A stretch of DNA of 64,000 nt from positions 1-64,000 of the forward strand of contig NZ_SDGZ01000023.1 in NCBI RefSeq assembly GCF_008107635.1, read 5' to 3'. Origin of the DNA: Weissella muntiaci. Its GTDB lineage: Bacteria; Bacillota; Bacilli; Lactobacillales; Lactobacillaceae. The first letter of the stretch is position 1; each line of letters opens with the position of its first letter. The position numbers and the translations under genes were made by a program. The notes under the pieces are model-generated. The model searched no databases. It was not told the DNA's origin and saw only the letters and a list, made by a program, of their open reading frames with translations. This document shows positions 63,958 to 64,000 of this stretch, piece by piece.

Positions 63958-64000
63958 GTTCATACCTTCATTTGTAATCAATAGATAATAATATAACATA

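Overview
The window looks like chromosomal DNA of a low-GC Gram-positive bacterium, most likely a member of the Lactobacillaceae (lactic acid bacteria). The evidence is the RpoY (RNA polymerase epsilon)-RNase J1 pair, the def-UPF0223-inositol-phosphatase-typA run, ClpL, an Asp23/Gls24 alkaline-shock operon, a WxL/DUF916 surface cluster, a serine-rich repeat glycoprotein with its GtfA/GtfB glycosyltransferase, oleate hydratase and a nucleoside deoxyribosyltransferase. Strong AGGAGG-type ribosome binding sites precede nearly every gene. Species cannot be fixed from the sequence alone. No rRNA, tRNA, CRISPR, phage or insertion sequence was recognised.

Layout. 1-4.8 kb: the start of a serine-rich adhesin (running off the left edge), a small membrane protein and gtfB/gtfA. 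5.2-7.7 kb: small membrane proteins and an antitoxin gene with no visible toxin. 7.9-13.2 kb: msrA, a YhgE/Pip-type exporter with its TetR regulator, an HrtBA-like ABC exporter and a lipid kinase. 13.4-15.5 kb: a six-gene Asp23/AmaP envelope-stress operon. 15.7-18.6 kb: a TrpXYZ-type ABC transporter behind a leader that encodes a Phe-rich peptide and alternative hairpins ending in a terminator, the most interesting structure in the window. 18.7-23.8 kb: three redox-enzyme genes, each divergent from its own regulator (MerR, TetR, MarR). 23.9-25.8 kb: two VIT metal transporters and a PerR-type regulator behind a PerR-box-like sequence. 25.8-30.3 kb: flavin reductase, MazG-like enzyme, Bcr/CflA exporter and ClpL.

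30.5-34.4 kb: a WxL cell-surface cluster with an L-type lectin-like protein, followed by about 780 bp without a gene. 35.2-40.2 kb: thiolase, a YdcF-family protein, an SMR exporter behind a structured leader, and a LysR/YeiH pair. 40.2-44.2 kb: a giant LPxTG adhesin with nine 90-residue Ig-like repeats. 44.7-49.4 kb: a YkkCD-like SMR pair, a TraX-family protein and an OpuA/Bus glycine-betaine transporter. 49.7-58.9 kb: oleate hydratase, an OFA-type MFS transporter, class A sortase, an amino-acid permease, TypA, an inositol-phosphatase-like enzyme, UPF0223 and peptide deformylase. 59-64 kb: a two-gene operon with a degenerate RNase H-like protein, rpoY-rnjA, a deoxyribosyltransferase and a second lipid kinase.

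The surface proteins fit together. The sortase at 53 kb could anchor the LPxTG adhesin at 40-44 kb. GtfA/GtfB would glycosylate the serine-rich protein at 1 kb. The WxL proteins bind peptidoglycan without covalent attachment. Much of the rest concerns envelope, redox, osmotic and drug stress, with many small divergent regulator-target pairs whose operators can be read directly.
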